This document shows, piece after piece, positions 8,204-16,717 of a stretch of 64,000 nucleotides of DNA (its first letter is position 1; each line of letters opens with the position of its first letter). Source of the DNA: Planctomycetota bacterium (GTDB lineage: Bacteria > Planctomycetota > UBA1135 > GCA-002686595). Made by a program: the position numbers and the translations under genes. The notes under the pieces were generated by a model that was not told where the DNA came from, ran no database searches, and worked only from the letters and a program-made list of their open reading frames with translations. The stretch spans positions 62,001-126,000 of the forward strand of contig JACRIN010000038.1 of NCBI GenBank assembly GCA_016220085.1, read 5' to 3'.

Positions 8204-9934
8204 ATGCGCTTGCCCGCGCTCGCCGCCGTCGTGCTCTCCGTTCCCGCCGCCGCGCAGACCTCGTTGATCACCGTCGGCGCCGCCGGCGTGCCCGCGGACA
8301 ACGGCAGTCTCTATCCCGAGCTCTCCTTCGACGGACGTTTCATCGCGTACCAGAGCGGCGCGACCAATTTGGTGACGGGCGACACCAACGCGTTCGCCGA
8401 CGTCTTCCTCTGCGATCGGACGAGCGGCACGACCGTGCGCGTCAGCGTCGCTACCGGCGGAGGCGAGGGCGACGAGGGCGGGCTCGAGCCCGCGCTCTCC
8501 GGCGACGGACGGTTCGTCGCGTTCTTCAGCTCCTCGACCAACCTCGTGCCGAACGATCTGAACGGCGTGTACGACATCTTCGTGCACGACGCGGTGGTCG
8601 GCACGACCGAGCGCGTCAGCCTCGCGAGCTCCGGCGTCGAGGGCAACGGTGCGAGTCGCTATGCCGCGATCTCGGGCGACGGCCGTTGGGTCGCGTTCGA
8701 GAGCAAGGCGACGAACTTGGTCGCGGGGGACACGCTCGGTTGGCGCGATGTGTTCGTGCGCGACCGCGCCACCGGCACGCTGGTGCGCGCGAGCGTCGAC
8801 GCGCTCGGCAACGAAGCCGACGGAGAGAGCCTCGACGCCGCGATCTCGCCCGAAGGCCGGTGGGTGGCGTTCGAGAGCCTCGCGACCAACTTGGTCGCCG
8901 GCGACACCAACGGCGCGTCCGACATCTTCCTGAAGGATCTCCAGACCGGCGCGATCTCGCGCCTGAGCGTCTCCTCCCTCGGCATCGAGGGCAACGGCGC
9001 GAGCGTCGATCCCTCGATCACCAACAACGGCCGCTACGTCGCGTTCGGGAGTTCCGCGAGCAATCTGGTCGCGTTCGACACCAACGGATTCGACGACGTC
9101 TTCTACCGCGACGTGATCGCCGGCGTCACGCGCCGCGCGAGCGTGTCGAGCATCGGCAACGAAGCCGACGAGCACAGCCACGATCCGCAGTTCACGCCGG
9201 ACGGCACGCACGTCGCGTTCTACAGCGGAGGCACGAACCTCGACCACTACCTCCCGAACGTGTTCCTGCACGAGGTGATGACCTCGACCCTCGAGCGCAT
9301 CAGCATCGGCAGCGCCGGCCAGCAGGCGACGCAGGGCAGCTATTGGCCCGCGATCTCGGCCGATGCGCGGTGGGTGGCGTTCGACAGCTTCGACTCGAAC
9401 CTCGTGTTCGCGGACGCGAACGGCGTGCGCGACATCTTCGTGCGCGATCGCGCGAGCCCGTTCCTGCCGTTCTGCTTCGGCGACGCCGCGAGCGCGGTCG
9501 CCTGCCCGTGCGCGAACGCGGGCGACGACAAGCACGGCTGCGAGAACTCCGCGAGCTCCGGCGGCGCGACGCTGGAGGCGTTCGGCGATCCGAGCACCGA
9601 CACGGTGCGTCTGGTGACGACGCGCGAGCTCCCGAGCGCGCTCTCGTTCGTGATGCAGTCGCCGGGCACGCATGGCAACGCGCTGCCGTTCGGCGACGGG
9701 TTGCTGTGCCTCAGCGGCGGCTTGAAGCGGCTCTACGTGAAGAACGCGTCCGCCGGAAGCGTGTCGGTTCCCGCCGCGGGCGATCCGTCGCTCGCGACGC
9801 GCTCCGCCGCGCTCGGCGATCCGCTGACGCCGGGAACGACTCGCTTCTACCAGGTCTACTACCGCGATCCGTCGCCGACTCACTGCGGCAGCACGACGTT
9901 CAACCTGACCAACGCGGTGCGCATCGTTTGGTGA
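8204..9934 (+). CDS. Secreted WD40-like (PD40/TolB-type) beta-propeller protein
   Basis: The product is 576 aa. The start at 8204 is chosen over earlier in-frame codons because GAGGAG lies seven bases before it and the protein then begins with a signal peptide (MRLPALAAVVLSVPAAAQT). Residues 20-420 contain about eight copies of a roughly 47-residue blade with the core 'ISGDGRWVAFES.ATNLVAGDT' and a closing 'DIFVRDR', so this is a TolB-like propeller and a close relative of the protein at 5298. The last 150 residues begin with a Cys-rich CPCANAGDDKHGCENSA turn and form a different C-terminal domain from that of 5298. It is probably exported; no enzyme motif is seen. Confidence 0.88.
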   Translation: MRLPALAAVVLSVPAAAQTSLITVGAAGVPADNGSLYPELSFDGRFIAYQSGATNLVTGDTNAFADVFLCDRTSGTTVRVSVATGGGEGDEGGLEPALSGDGRFVAFFSSSTNLVPNDLNGVYDIFVHDAVVGTTERVSLASSGVEGNGASRYAAISGDGRWVAFESKATNLVAGDTLGWRDVFVRDRATGTLVRASVDALGNEADGESLDAAISPEGRWVAFESLATNLVAGDTNGASDIFLKDLQTGAISRLSVSSLGIEGNGASVDPSITNNGRYVAFGSSASNLVAFDTNGFDDVFYRDVIAGVTRRASVSSIGNEADEHSHDPQFTPDGTHVAFYSGGTNLDHYLPNVFLHEVMTSTLERISIGSAGQQATQGSYWPAISADARWVAFDSFDSNLVFADANGVRDIFVRDRASPFLPFCFGDAASAVACPCANAGDDKHGCENSASSGGATLEAFGDPSTDTVRLVTTRELPSALSFVMQSPGTHGNALPFGDGLLCLSGGLKRLYVKNASAGSVSVPAAGDPSLATRSAALGDPLTPGTTRFYQVYYRDPSPTHCGSTTFNLTNAVRIVW

Positions 9935-9987
9935 GCTCCCGCCGAGCCGCCGGAGGGCACTCGACGAGCTCCTGCGTCCGCGCGTCG

Positions 9988-10026
9988 AAAAAAGATCGGG
10001 ACCGCGCTCGTCGCGCAGTCCCGATC
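9988..10026 (-). terminator. Rho-independent terminator of the DUF3332-like gene
   Basis: A perfect 9-bp stem (GATCGGGAC at 9994-10002, GTCCCGATC at 10018-10026) with an inner CGCG/CGCG stem is followed, on the minus strand, by six Ts (A tract 9988-9993). It lies 22 bp past the minus-strand stop at 10049 and has the textbook form. Confidence 0.85.
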
Positions 10027-10048
10027 CGATTCGAGCGAGTGCGTCGGC

Positions 10049-10285
10049 TTACTTGCCTTCGCCCTTCCAGAACTCGATCGAGTTGAAGACGAGGATGTCG
10101 GCGAGGTAGCACACCCCGTAAACCGGGATGATGTTGAGGCCGAGGAAGATCGCCTCGTTGCCCCACTTGCTGTCGGTGGCCTTGCCGTTCCAGTCGTGCA
10201 GCTTGTTCCAGGTTTGGTTCGGGCCGTAGCAGGCGCCGCACAGGAGCGCGGCGGCGATCGCCAGGCCGGAGAGCTTCTTCTTCAT
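10049..10285 (-). CDS. DUF3332-like small lipoprotein
   Basis: This 78-aa protein begins MKKKLSGLAIAAALLCGAC, a lipoprotein signal with Cys19 as the likely lipidated residue. The mature part carries the features I associate with DUF3332: an NKLHDWNGKATDSKWGNEAI stretch, a hydrophobic IIPVYGVCYLADILV segment and a closing NSIEFWKG. The longer upstream frame was not used because this ATG has an AAAGGGA site nine bases before it and begins the signal. The family is of unknown function and predicted to be membrane-associated. It has its own terminator, so it is probably a single-gene transcript. Confidence 0.8.
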   Translation of the reverse strand: MKKKLSGLAIAAALLCGACYGPNQTWNKLHDWNGKATDSKWGNEAIFLGLNIIPVYGVCYLADILVFNSIEFWKGEGK

Positions 10286-10613
10286 GGTCGTCCCTTTGGA
10301 TTGCGTCTTGGTTGGGTCGCGGGAAACGTCCCGCAGACGTTCCGCGTAGATGTAGCGATTGCCGCGCGGTTCTTCCACGGGCGCGTGCACGTTCCGGTCG
10401 AGCGTCGAGGCGGACGGTCGGTCGCGTTGACGAGCGAGCCGGGCATTCAGGGCCGAAACGGCCGTCGCTCGACCGTTCGCGGCGGCCGGCGCGCCGCGCG
10501 TTCCTGAACCCCGGGCGCGCGCGGCGGTATGCGAAAGCTCGTCCGCTCGCTGCGCCACCCCGGCGCGGGAGCGTCGGCCGGCGGTGAACCCGCCCAACTT
10601 GGAGCTCGCACCG
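10286..10613. other. Divergent intergenic region (328 bp)
   Basis: The region lies between the DUF3332-like gene (minus) and the FG-GAP protein (plus) and should hold two promoters. I see no repeat, hairpin or coding signal of note; open frames here are GC-driven. A GGAG ribosome site for the plus gene occurs at 10601-10604. Confidence 0.3.
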
Positions 10614-12809
10614 ATGGACCCCGTCCCGACCGCGCTCGCGCCCACATTCGCGATTTCCTTGCCGAGCCGCTCGGCGTGTCTCTCGATCGCCCTCCTGGCG
10701 GGGGCGGCGCAGGCGCAGAGCTTCCAGCTCAACACCGCGCAGATCCCGCAGGGCGGGCCGGCGAACAATTCGTTCTCGGAGCACGTCGCGTTCGCGGACG
10801 TCGATCACGACGGTGACTTCGACGCGGCGTTCGCCGACGGCGGCGACTGCTGCAACGACCAGAGCCGACTCTGGCTCAACCAAGGCGCGGCGCAGGGCGG
10901 AACGCTCGGCTTCTTCGCCGATGCGACGACTACCCACTTCCCGCAAGTCGGCGCCGACAGCCGCGACATCGAGTTCGTCGACGTCGACAACGACTGGGAC
11001 GCGGACGTCTTCCTGAGCAACACGTCGCAGGTCTCCAACCAATCGAACCGTTGGTGGATCAACGTCGGCGGCACGCAGGGCGGGAGCACGGGCTTCTACC
11101 AGGACCAGACCGCGACGCGCTGGGTGAACGTCGGAGTCAACGACGGCGTGACGACGTTCTCGTCGGTGGCGTCGAGCATCGCGCTCGCCGGCGGCGGATT
11201 CATCGATTGGTCGTGCGACTCGAGCTTCGCGGACCTCGACAACGACGGCGACCTCGATCTCGTGCAGTCGACGTACGGTGTGCTCTCCGCGGGTTTGACG
11301 CCGTCGCGCATCTTCCTGAACGACGGGCAAGGGCTCTTCGAAGAATTCAACCCGAGCGGCTTCCAGTTGACCGGCACTTCGATGGCGAACGGCAGTCCGG
11401 GCCTGTGGTGCGAGGGCGTGCAGCAACAGGACACGACCGACACCACGGGACAGTTCTGCGACATCACCGAAGTCGCGGTCTCGCTCGATCTCGGTGATTT
11501 CGACGGCGACCTCGACGTCGACATCCTGCACGGCAACAAGTACGTCGCGCCGCGCACGTACCACAACCGGCTCGAGGAGAGCGGCGGCGTGCTCGGCTTC
11601 CGCGACGTCAGTCACGCGGTGATGCCGCCGGACTGGGCGCCGGGTGCGGGGAGCTACGAGCAGGAGCTCGGCGACTTCGACAACGACGACGACCTCGATC
11701 TGTACGGCGTCAACTGGGCCGACCTCTGCGACAGCACGTTCCGAAACGACGGCTCCGGCGTGTTCTCGCCGCCGGTCGCGATCGCGACGTCGTGCGGCCG
11801 CGACAACGAGATGGACTTCGTCGACTTCGACAACGACGGCGATCTCGACGCGTTGCTCGCGAACGATTCCGGCCAGGAGCGCGCGTACGCCAACCCGGGC
11901 GCCGCGGGCGGATACGCGTACGCGGCTGCGAGCGGCGTGCTCCCGGCGGACACGTCGAGCTCGCTCGGCCTCGATGCGTGCGACGTCGACCACGACGGCG
12001 ACTGGGACCTGTTCGTCGCGAACGACTTCGGCGTCGGCAACGCGTTCCTCGAGAACCTGACGCAGGTGCCGGACACGACGCCCGCGCGGCTCGCGCGGCT
12101 CGAACAGGCGCCCGATCGCGCGCCGAGCTCCTTCCCGACCGTCGTGCGCGTGCAGGTCTACGACAACGCGCCGTGGTACGCGACGGCGACGTACGTCACC
12201 GAGCTCGAGTACAGCCTCGACGGCGGCGCGTTCACCGCGGTGCCGATGCGGTTCAGCGGCGGCCAGATCTTCCGCGGCGAGCTCCCGGGCTCGCTCGTCG
12301 GCACGATCGCGTATCGCGCGAAGGCGATCGACCGCGGCGGCAACACCGGCACGTCGACGACGCTGAGCTTCGTCTCGCAACCGACGTGCACGGGCTCGAT
12401 CGCGGTCTACTGCACCGCGAAGACCAACAGCGTCGGCTGCACGCCGGCGATCGGCTCGACCGGCACGCCGAGCGCGAGCGCGAGCTCCGGCTTCGCGATC
12501 ACGTGCTCGAACTCGCGCGAAGCGAAGACCGGGATCCTCTTCTACGGCTCGCAATCGTTCGGCGCGACGTTCCAAGGCGGGCATCTCTGCGTCAAGCCGC
12601 CGACCAAGCGCACGCCGCCGCAGACTTCGCCCGGCTCCGGCCCGTGCGACGGCACGTACAGCTTCGACTTCAACGCGTACCTCGCGGGCGGCGGCGACCC
12701 GAACCTCGGGCAGGGCTCGACGGTCTACACGCAGTGGTGGATGCGCGACCCGCAGAGCCCGAGCACGACCGGCCTCTCCGCCGGACTGAGCTTCGTGCTG
12801 TGCCCCTGA
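10614..12809 (+). CDS. Secreted FG-GAP/VCBS-repeat protein with YCTAK C-terminal domain
   Basis: The product is 731 aa from the ATG at 10614, chosen over a GTG 30 bases earlier because GGAG lies nine bases before it. A signal sequence is followed by residues 45-480 with at least seven calcium-binding loops of the DxDxDGDxD type (DVDHDGDFD, DLDNDGDLD, DFDNDDDLD and others), so this is an FG-GAP/VCBS beta-propeller like integrin alpha heads. Residues 490-595 resemble an Ig/Fn3 sandwich. Residues 598-731 form the same YCTAKTNSVGC domain that ends the 5298 product. It is likely a secreted calcium-dependent surface protein; the ligand is unknown. Confidence 0.88.
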   Translation: MDPVPTALAPTFAISLPSRSACLSIALLAGAAQAQSFQLNTAQIPQGGPANNSFSEHVAFADVDHDGDFDAAFADGGDCCNDQSRLWLNQGAAQGGTLGFFADATTTHFPQVGADSRDIEFVDVDNDWDADVFLSNTSQVSNQSNRWWINVGGTQGGSTGFYQDQTATRWVNVGVNDGVTTFSSVASSIALAGGGFIDWSCDSSFADLDNDGDLDLVQSTYGVLSAGLTPSRIFLNDGQGLFEEFNPSGFQLTGTSMANGSPGLWCEGVQQQDTTDTTGQFCDITEVAVSLDLGDFDGDLDVDILHGNKYVAPRTYHNRLEESGGVLGFRDVSHAVMPPDWAPGAGSYEQELGDFDNDDDLDLYGVNWADLCDSTFRNDGSGVFSPPVAIATSCGRDNEMDFVDFDNDGDLDALLANDSGQERAYANPGAAGGYAYAAASGVLPADTSSSLGLDACDVDHDGDWDLFVANDFGVGNAFLENLTQVPDTTPARLARLEQAPDRAPSSFPTVVRVQVYDNAPWYATATYVTELEYSLDGGAFTAVPMRFSGGQIFRGELPGSLVGTIAYRAKAIDRGGNTGTSTTLSFVSQPTCTGSIAVYCTAKTNSVGCTPAIGSTGTPSASASSGFAITCSNSREAKTGILFYGSQSFGATFQGGHLCVKPPTKRTPPQTSPGSGPCDGTYSFDFNAYLAGGGDPNLGQGSTVYTQWWMRDPQSPSTTGLSAGLSFVLCP

Positions 12810-12816
12810 TATGGAC

Positions 12817-13163
12817 GGACCGGTCGAGCGCCGTTGAGGGCTTTCTGAGCTGAGTTGTGCGAGGATGGCTGCTCGAGGGAGCGGTCAGCCTCGTGTGCTC
12901 TCCGCCGAGTCGCGGAGCTAGCGCGCGCGAGGACCGCGAGCGTCCGAGCGCCTCGCGTCGGTCGAGCGTTCGACTCGGTTGGCCCGGTCGAGCGCCGGCG
13001 ACGGAATCGTGAGCTGAGTCGTGCGCGGCCGGCTGGCCGACGGAGCGGTCGGCCTCGTGCGCTCTCCGCCGAGTCGCGGAGAAAGCGCGCGCGAGGTCCG
13101 CGAGAGTCCGAGGGCTTCGCGTCGGTCGAGCGGTTCGACTCGGTCGGCCCGATCGAGCGCCGG
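12817..13163. repeat. 165-bp tandem direct repeat, 2.1 copies
   Basis: Copy A spans 12817-12980 and copy B 12981-13145, and the start of a third copy (GGCCCGATCGAGCGCCGG) follows from 13146. The copies agree at most positions, with mainly single-base changes and a one-base length difference. Because 165 is a multiple of three, all six frames stay open across both copies, which creates false ORFs. It sits just after the FG-GAP gene stop. Confidence 0.85.
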
Positions 13164-13265
13164 TGAACGAGTTCGGCCGTCGATCGCACGCGAGGGTTCC
13201 GGCGGCGGGTCGCGCGGACGGGGACGCGCCACGTCCGATGGAGAGCGGGGCGGCGCGAAGCACGC

Positions 13266-13302
13266 GCTCCCGCGCTGGACCGCTCGAGTCCGGCGCGGGA
13301 GC
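13266..13302 (-). terminator. Long perfect hairpin downstream of the minus-strand gene
   Basis: A 15-bp stem (13266-13280 with 13288-13302, one G-T pair) closes a 7-base loop. It lies 22 bp past the minus-strand stop at 13325. No T-tract follows on either strand, so termination may need Rho, or the hairpin may protect the mRNA 3' end. Confidence 0.55.
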
Positions 13303-13324
13303 TACGACGCGCGTCGTCAGCGCT

Positions 13325-14242
13325 TCAGTTCGTCGTGATCGAGACGAGCTCGGTGCGGTCGCCGCTCTCGGGGTTCAGCTCGAGCACCAAGCCGACGCCC
13401 GGCGCGTAGAACTTGTGCTCGACGTGCCCGGGCTCGAGCGGCGAGTAGTCCTCGGTCTGCAGGCAACCCACGAAGTCGCCCCACGGCACCGTGACGCTCG
13501 CCGAGAGCGACAGCACGCCTGCGACGTCTTCCGCCTCGCCGAGCAGGAACTCCTGCCGATACACCTCGCCGACGATCGGTGCCGCGAACATCACGATGCC
13601 CGGTTTCGCGCCGTCGATGCCCGCCGTCCACGAACCCGCGAGCCCGGCGAGCTCGCCGTTCTCGTACTCGACGGAAAACTCGCCGAAGTACCAGACGTTG
13701 CCGTCGATGTCTTCCGCGAACCAATCGAACGTGTCCTCGGTGACCACGCCGTCGACGTCGACGACGTCGTGCACGACGGCGCACTCGACGCCGAGGATCG
13801 TCTTGGTCGCGCTCGTCACCGTGTAGGTGATCGTCTCGAGCCCCTCATCGGTCGTCTTCTCGTACACCCACGTGGTGCCCGGCACGAGCGGCATCAAAGG
13901 GTTCGCGATCCCGAGGACGAACAGCGTCGGATCGATCGGCGGATCGTAGGCGCCGCCGCCGAGCGACTTGCAGAGCTCGAGTCGCGCGGAGTACTGCTCC
14001 TTGCATTCGTCGAGCGCTTCGTGGAGCGCTTCGACCGCGTCGTCGACGCAGGCTTCGCGCTCGTCGGCGTCGATCAAGTTGACGCACTTCGCGCGTTCGA
14101 GCCAGTAGGTCGCACTCGCCTCCTTCTTGCAGGCGGTGAGCGCGTGGCTCGCGGTCTTCTTGCAGATGTTCGACTTCTCGGGCATCGGCGCGGCGGCCGA
14201 CAGGATCGCGAGCGTGCTGCAGGTCAGGATCGGTACGTACAT
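13325..14242 (-). CDS. Secreted protein with Cys-rich helical N-terminus, unknown function
   Basis: This 305-aa protein starts at the ATG preceded by AAGGAG with eight-base spacing; the longer frame was rejected. It begins with a short signal-like segment (MYVPILTCSTLAILSAAA). Residues 25-95 are helical with evenly spaced cysteines (NICKK, TACKK, AKCVN, EACVD, DECKE, ELCKS), which suggests a disulphide-linked helical hairpin. Residues 110-305 form a beta-rich domain that opens with 'PLMPLVPGTTWVYE', a motif common in bacterial proteins that report on bound lipid or polysaccharide, though I cannot name the family. Hairpins and the 165-bp repeat follow it. It is probably exported. Confidence 0.75.
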   Translation of the reverse strand: MYVPILTCSTLAILSAAAPMPEKSNICKKTASHALTACKKEASATYWLERAKCVNLIDADEREACVDDAVEALHEALDECKEQYSARLELCKSLGGGAYDPPIDPTLFVLGIANPLMPLVPGTTWVYEKTTDEGLETITYTVTSATKTILGVECAVVHDVVDVDGVVTEDTFDWFAEDIDGNVWYFGEFSVEYENGELAGLAGSWTAGIDGAKPGIVMFAAPIVGEVYRQEFLLGEAEDVAGVLSLSASVTVPWGDFVGCLQTEDYSPLEPGHVEHKFYAPGVGLVLELNPESGDRTELVSITTN

Positions 14243-14618
14243 CGGTGTTGCTCCTTGTCGCTGTGTCTCTTCGGAACGAGCGCGTGCGTCGGAACGAATC
14301 CCCATCCGCCGACGCCGCGCGACCCACGAGATCTACTGCGCGCCGCGTTCCGCCGCGCGGTGCGTGCGTTACGCCGCGATGACCACTCGCGCGGACCGAC
14401 GCCGACGCGGGCCGGCCTTCCGTGCGGTCATCAGGGCGTAACCCGGCGCGCTCGGCCGTCCGTCGAGCACGCGTCGCGAGACGAGCGAGCGCGCACGCAG
14501 CGCGTGCGGGTCCGATCCACGGCGCGCGGTGCGCGATAATCGCTCCGTAATCGCTGCCACGCCGAGCGCGTGCGGCCCGCCGCGTCGGCGAGCGCCCGAT
14601 GTCGTACAGTTGAAGTGC
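14243..14618. other. Divergent intergenic region (376 bp)
   Basis: The region carries the promoters of the minus-strand Cys-rich protein and the plus-strand two-component operon. A GATAAT hexamer at 14534-14539 is a reasonable -10 box for the operon, and a second TANNNT (TACAGT, 14605-14610) lies eight bases before the regulator start codon. No other feature is seen. Confidence 0.35.
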
Positions 14619-15293
14619 ATGCGCATCCTGATCGTCGAGGACTCGGAGGCCTTGCGGGAGTCGTTGCGCGCGGGGCTCGCGCGCGAGGGCTTCGCCGTCG
14701 ATGCCGCCGGCGACGGCGAGGCCGGAGCGAGGCTCGCGCGCAACAACCCGTACGACGTGTTGGTGCTCGATTGGATGCTGCCGAAGCTCGACGGGCTCGG
14801 AGTGCTCCAGGCGCTGGAGTCGCTCGCCGAGCGGCCGCGCGTGCTCGTGTTGACCGCGCGCGATCGCGTCGAAGACCGCGTGCGCGGGCTCAACGCCGGC
14901 GCCGACGACTACTTGGTGAAGCCGTTCGCGTTCGAGGAGCTGCTCGCCCGCGTCCGCGCGCTCGTGCGACGCCGGTACGCCGAGTCGTCGTCGAGCGTCG
15001 AGATCGGTCCGCTCTCCGTCGACGTGGTCGCTCGGCGAGCGACGATCGCGAGCGCGGTGATCGACCTGACCGCGCGTGAGTTCGCGCTGCTCGAGTACCT
15101 CGCGCGTCGGCGCGGACACACGGTGACTCGCGAGGAGATCGAGGACCACATCTACGGCGTCACCAAGCTGCCTTCGAGCAACGCGGTCGATTCGGCGATC
15201 TGCATCCTGCGCGCGAAGTTGGGTCCGCAGGGCAAGGACCTGATCCACACGCGCCGCGGGCAGGGCTACGTCCTCGAAGAGCGCGCGCCGTGA
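14619..15293 (+). CDS. OmpR-family response regulator
   Basis: The product is 224 aa. Residues 1-115 are a receiver domain: acidic pocket E7-D8, phosphorylation site D51 (VLVLDWMLPKLDG), T79 and K101 (VKPF). Residues 125-222 are an OmpR/PhoB winged-helix DNA-binding domain with 'LTAREFALLEYLARRRGHTV' and 'RGQGYVL'. The ATG at 14619 is chosen because the domain begins there; there is no Shine-Dalgarno site, and a TACAGT box ends eight bases before it, so the mRNA may be leaderless. The stop overlaps the kinase start (GTGA). The QseB/PmrA-like layout suggests control of envelope functions. Confidence 0.93.
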   Translation: MRILIVEDSEALRESLRAGLAREGFAVDAAGDGEAGARLARNNPYDVLVLDWMLPKLDGLGVLQALESLAERPRVLVLTARDRVEDRVRGLNAGADDYLVKPFAFEELLARVRALVRRRYAESSSSVEIGPLSVDVVARRATIASAVIDLTAREFALLEYLARRRGHTVTREEIEDHIYGVTKLPSSNAVDSAICILRAKLGPQGKDLIHTRRGQGYVLEERAP

Positions 15294-16717
15294 GGTCGAT
15301 CCGGACGTATTTGCTCACGCGCTTGCTCGGCGGCGCGCTCGTGATCCTTTCGATCGCCGGCATCGCGGTGTACGTGGTCGTCGCGCGCTCGCTCGCGAAT
15401 CGTTTCGACGAAAACCTGCACGATCGCGTGCTCGGCTTCGCGTCCATCCTCTTCCAGACCGCGGACAGCCTCGAGTTCGAGTTCTCCGGCGAGCTGATGC
15501 CCGAGTACGAGCGCGCGACCGAGCCCGCCTTCTTCGAGCTGCGCGTCGTCGGCGGCGAAGTCCTCGAGCGCTCGGAGTCCTTGGCGGACGGCGCGCTCAC
15601 GGTGCTCGGGACTCCGAGCGAGCAGCCGACGCATTGGGACGCGCCTCTGCCCGATGGGCGCGACGGCCGGTACATCGCTCAGATCATCGAAGTCCACCAC
15701 GTCTTTCCCGAGGAGGGGCCCGGCAGGCCGACGGCGTCTCGCGTGCTGGTCGTGATCGCCCGAGGACGCGAGTCGTTGATCCGCGAGGAGCGCGTGCTGC
15801 TCGCTTGGTGCGCGGGCACGTGCGTGTTGCTCGGCGCGTTGATCGGGGTCGTCAGTTGGCGTTCGGTCGAGCGCGCGCTGGCACCCGCGCGCCGACTCGC
15901 GGCTGCGCTCGATGCGCTCGACGTCGATCGTTTGCCCGCTCGTTTGAGCGTCGGCGACGTGCCTCGCGAGCTCGCGCCGGTCGCCGAGAAGAGCGACGCG
16001 CTGATCCGTCGTGTCGACGCCGCATTGGCGCGCGAGCGCCGTGCGACCGCCGACATCGCGCACGAGTTGCGCACGCCGATCGCCGAGCTCGTCACCGTCG
16101 CCGAGGTCGCGCTGCGCGACGGCCGCGACCCCGAGAACTCCCGGCGCGCGCTCACGACCGCTCGTGACGTCGCGTGGCGGATGGGGCGGACGCTTTCCAC
16201 GTTGTTGCGCCTCGCGCGGCTCCAGGCGCACGCGGAGTCGTTCGAGAGCTCCGACGTCGAGCTCGCCGAGCTCGTCGACGAAGCGTTGCGGGCCGCGGAC
16301 GCGGGCTCGCGCCCGGCGACGATCGAGAGCGCGGTCGCCGGCTCGGCGCGCTTGCGCGGCGATCGTGACGCGCTGCGGATCGTGATCGGCAACGTGATCG
16401 GCAACGCGCTCCACTACACTCCGCGCGACGGCTGGGTGCGCTGCCGCGTCGACGGCGAGGGCTCCGTGAACGCCCTGATCGTCGAGAACGGGCCCGTCGA
16501 TCTGGCGCCCGAGGATCTGCGTTCCCTCGGAGAGCCTTTCTGGCGCAAGGACGGAGCGCGCAGCGATCGTGCGCGCACCGGACTTGGACTCGCGTTGTCC
16601 CGCGCGCTCTGCGATCGCAGCGGTCTCGCGCTCGAGTTCAGCCTGGACGGCTCCACCTTCCGCGTGCGGATCGTCCCGTCGGACGCGGCGCGTCAGGGCG
16701 CGCGCACGGCGCGTTGA
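15290..16717 (+). CDS. Membrane sensor histidine kinase
   Basis: This 475-aa partner of the regulator starts at a GTG that overlaps the regulator stop by four bases. There is a membrane helix at about 12-33, a periplasmic sensor domain of about 135 residues, a second helix at about 170-190, a HAMP-like linker, the HisKA dimerisation domain with the phospho-acceptor His in DIAHELRTPIAE (about residue 258), and a HATPase domain with N box (GNVIGNALHYTP) and G box (TGLGLALS). The periplasmic domain has no recognisable ligand family. Its last 25 bases overlap, antisense, the end of the convergent serine hydrolase gene. Confidence 0.93.
   Translation: MRSIRTYLLTRLLGGALVILSIAGIAVYVVVARSLANRFDENLHDRVLGFASILFQTADSLEFEFSGELMPEYERATEPAFFELRVVGGEVLERSESLADGALTVLGTPSEQPTHWDAPLPDGRDGRYIAQIIEVHHVFPEEGPGRPTASRVLVVIARGRESLIREERVLLAWCAGTCVLLGALIGVVSWRSVERALAPARRLAAALDALDVDRLPARLSVGDVPRELAPVAEKSDALIRRVDAALARERRATADIAHELRTPIAELVTVAEVALRDGRDPENSRRALTTARDVAWRMGRTLSTLLRLARLQAHAESFESSDVELAELVDEALRAADAGSRPATIESAVAGSARLRGDRDALRIVIGNVIGNALHYTPRDGWVRCRVDGEGSVNALIVENGPVDLAPEDLRSLGEPFWRKDGARSDRARTGLGLALSRALCDRSGLALEFSLDGSTFRVRIVPSDAARQGARTAR

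Noticed and set aside
12725-13263. Coding genes in the 165-bp repeat region
   Set aside because: All six frames are open because of the repeat length and GC bias; no start site, domain or codon pattern supports any.
13163-14539. A 458-aa plus-strand ORF opposite the Cys-rich gene
   Set aside because: It is the antisense shadow of a minus-strand gene with a strong ribosome site and a signal sequence, and has no recognisable domain.
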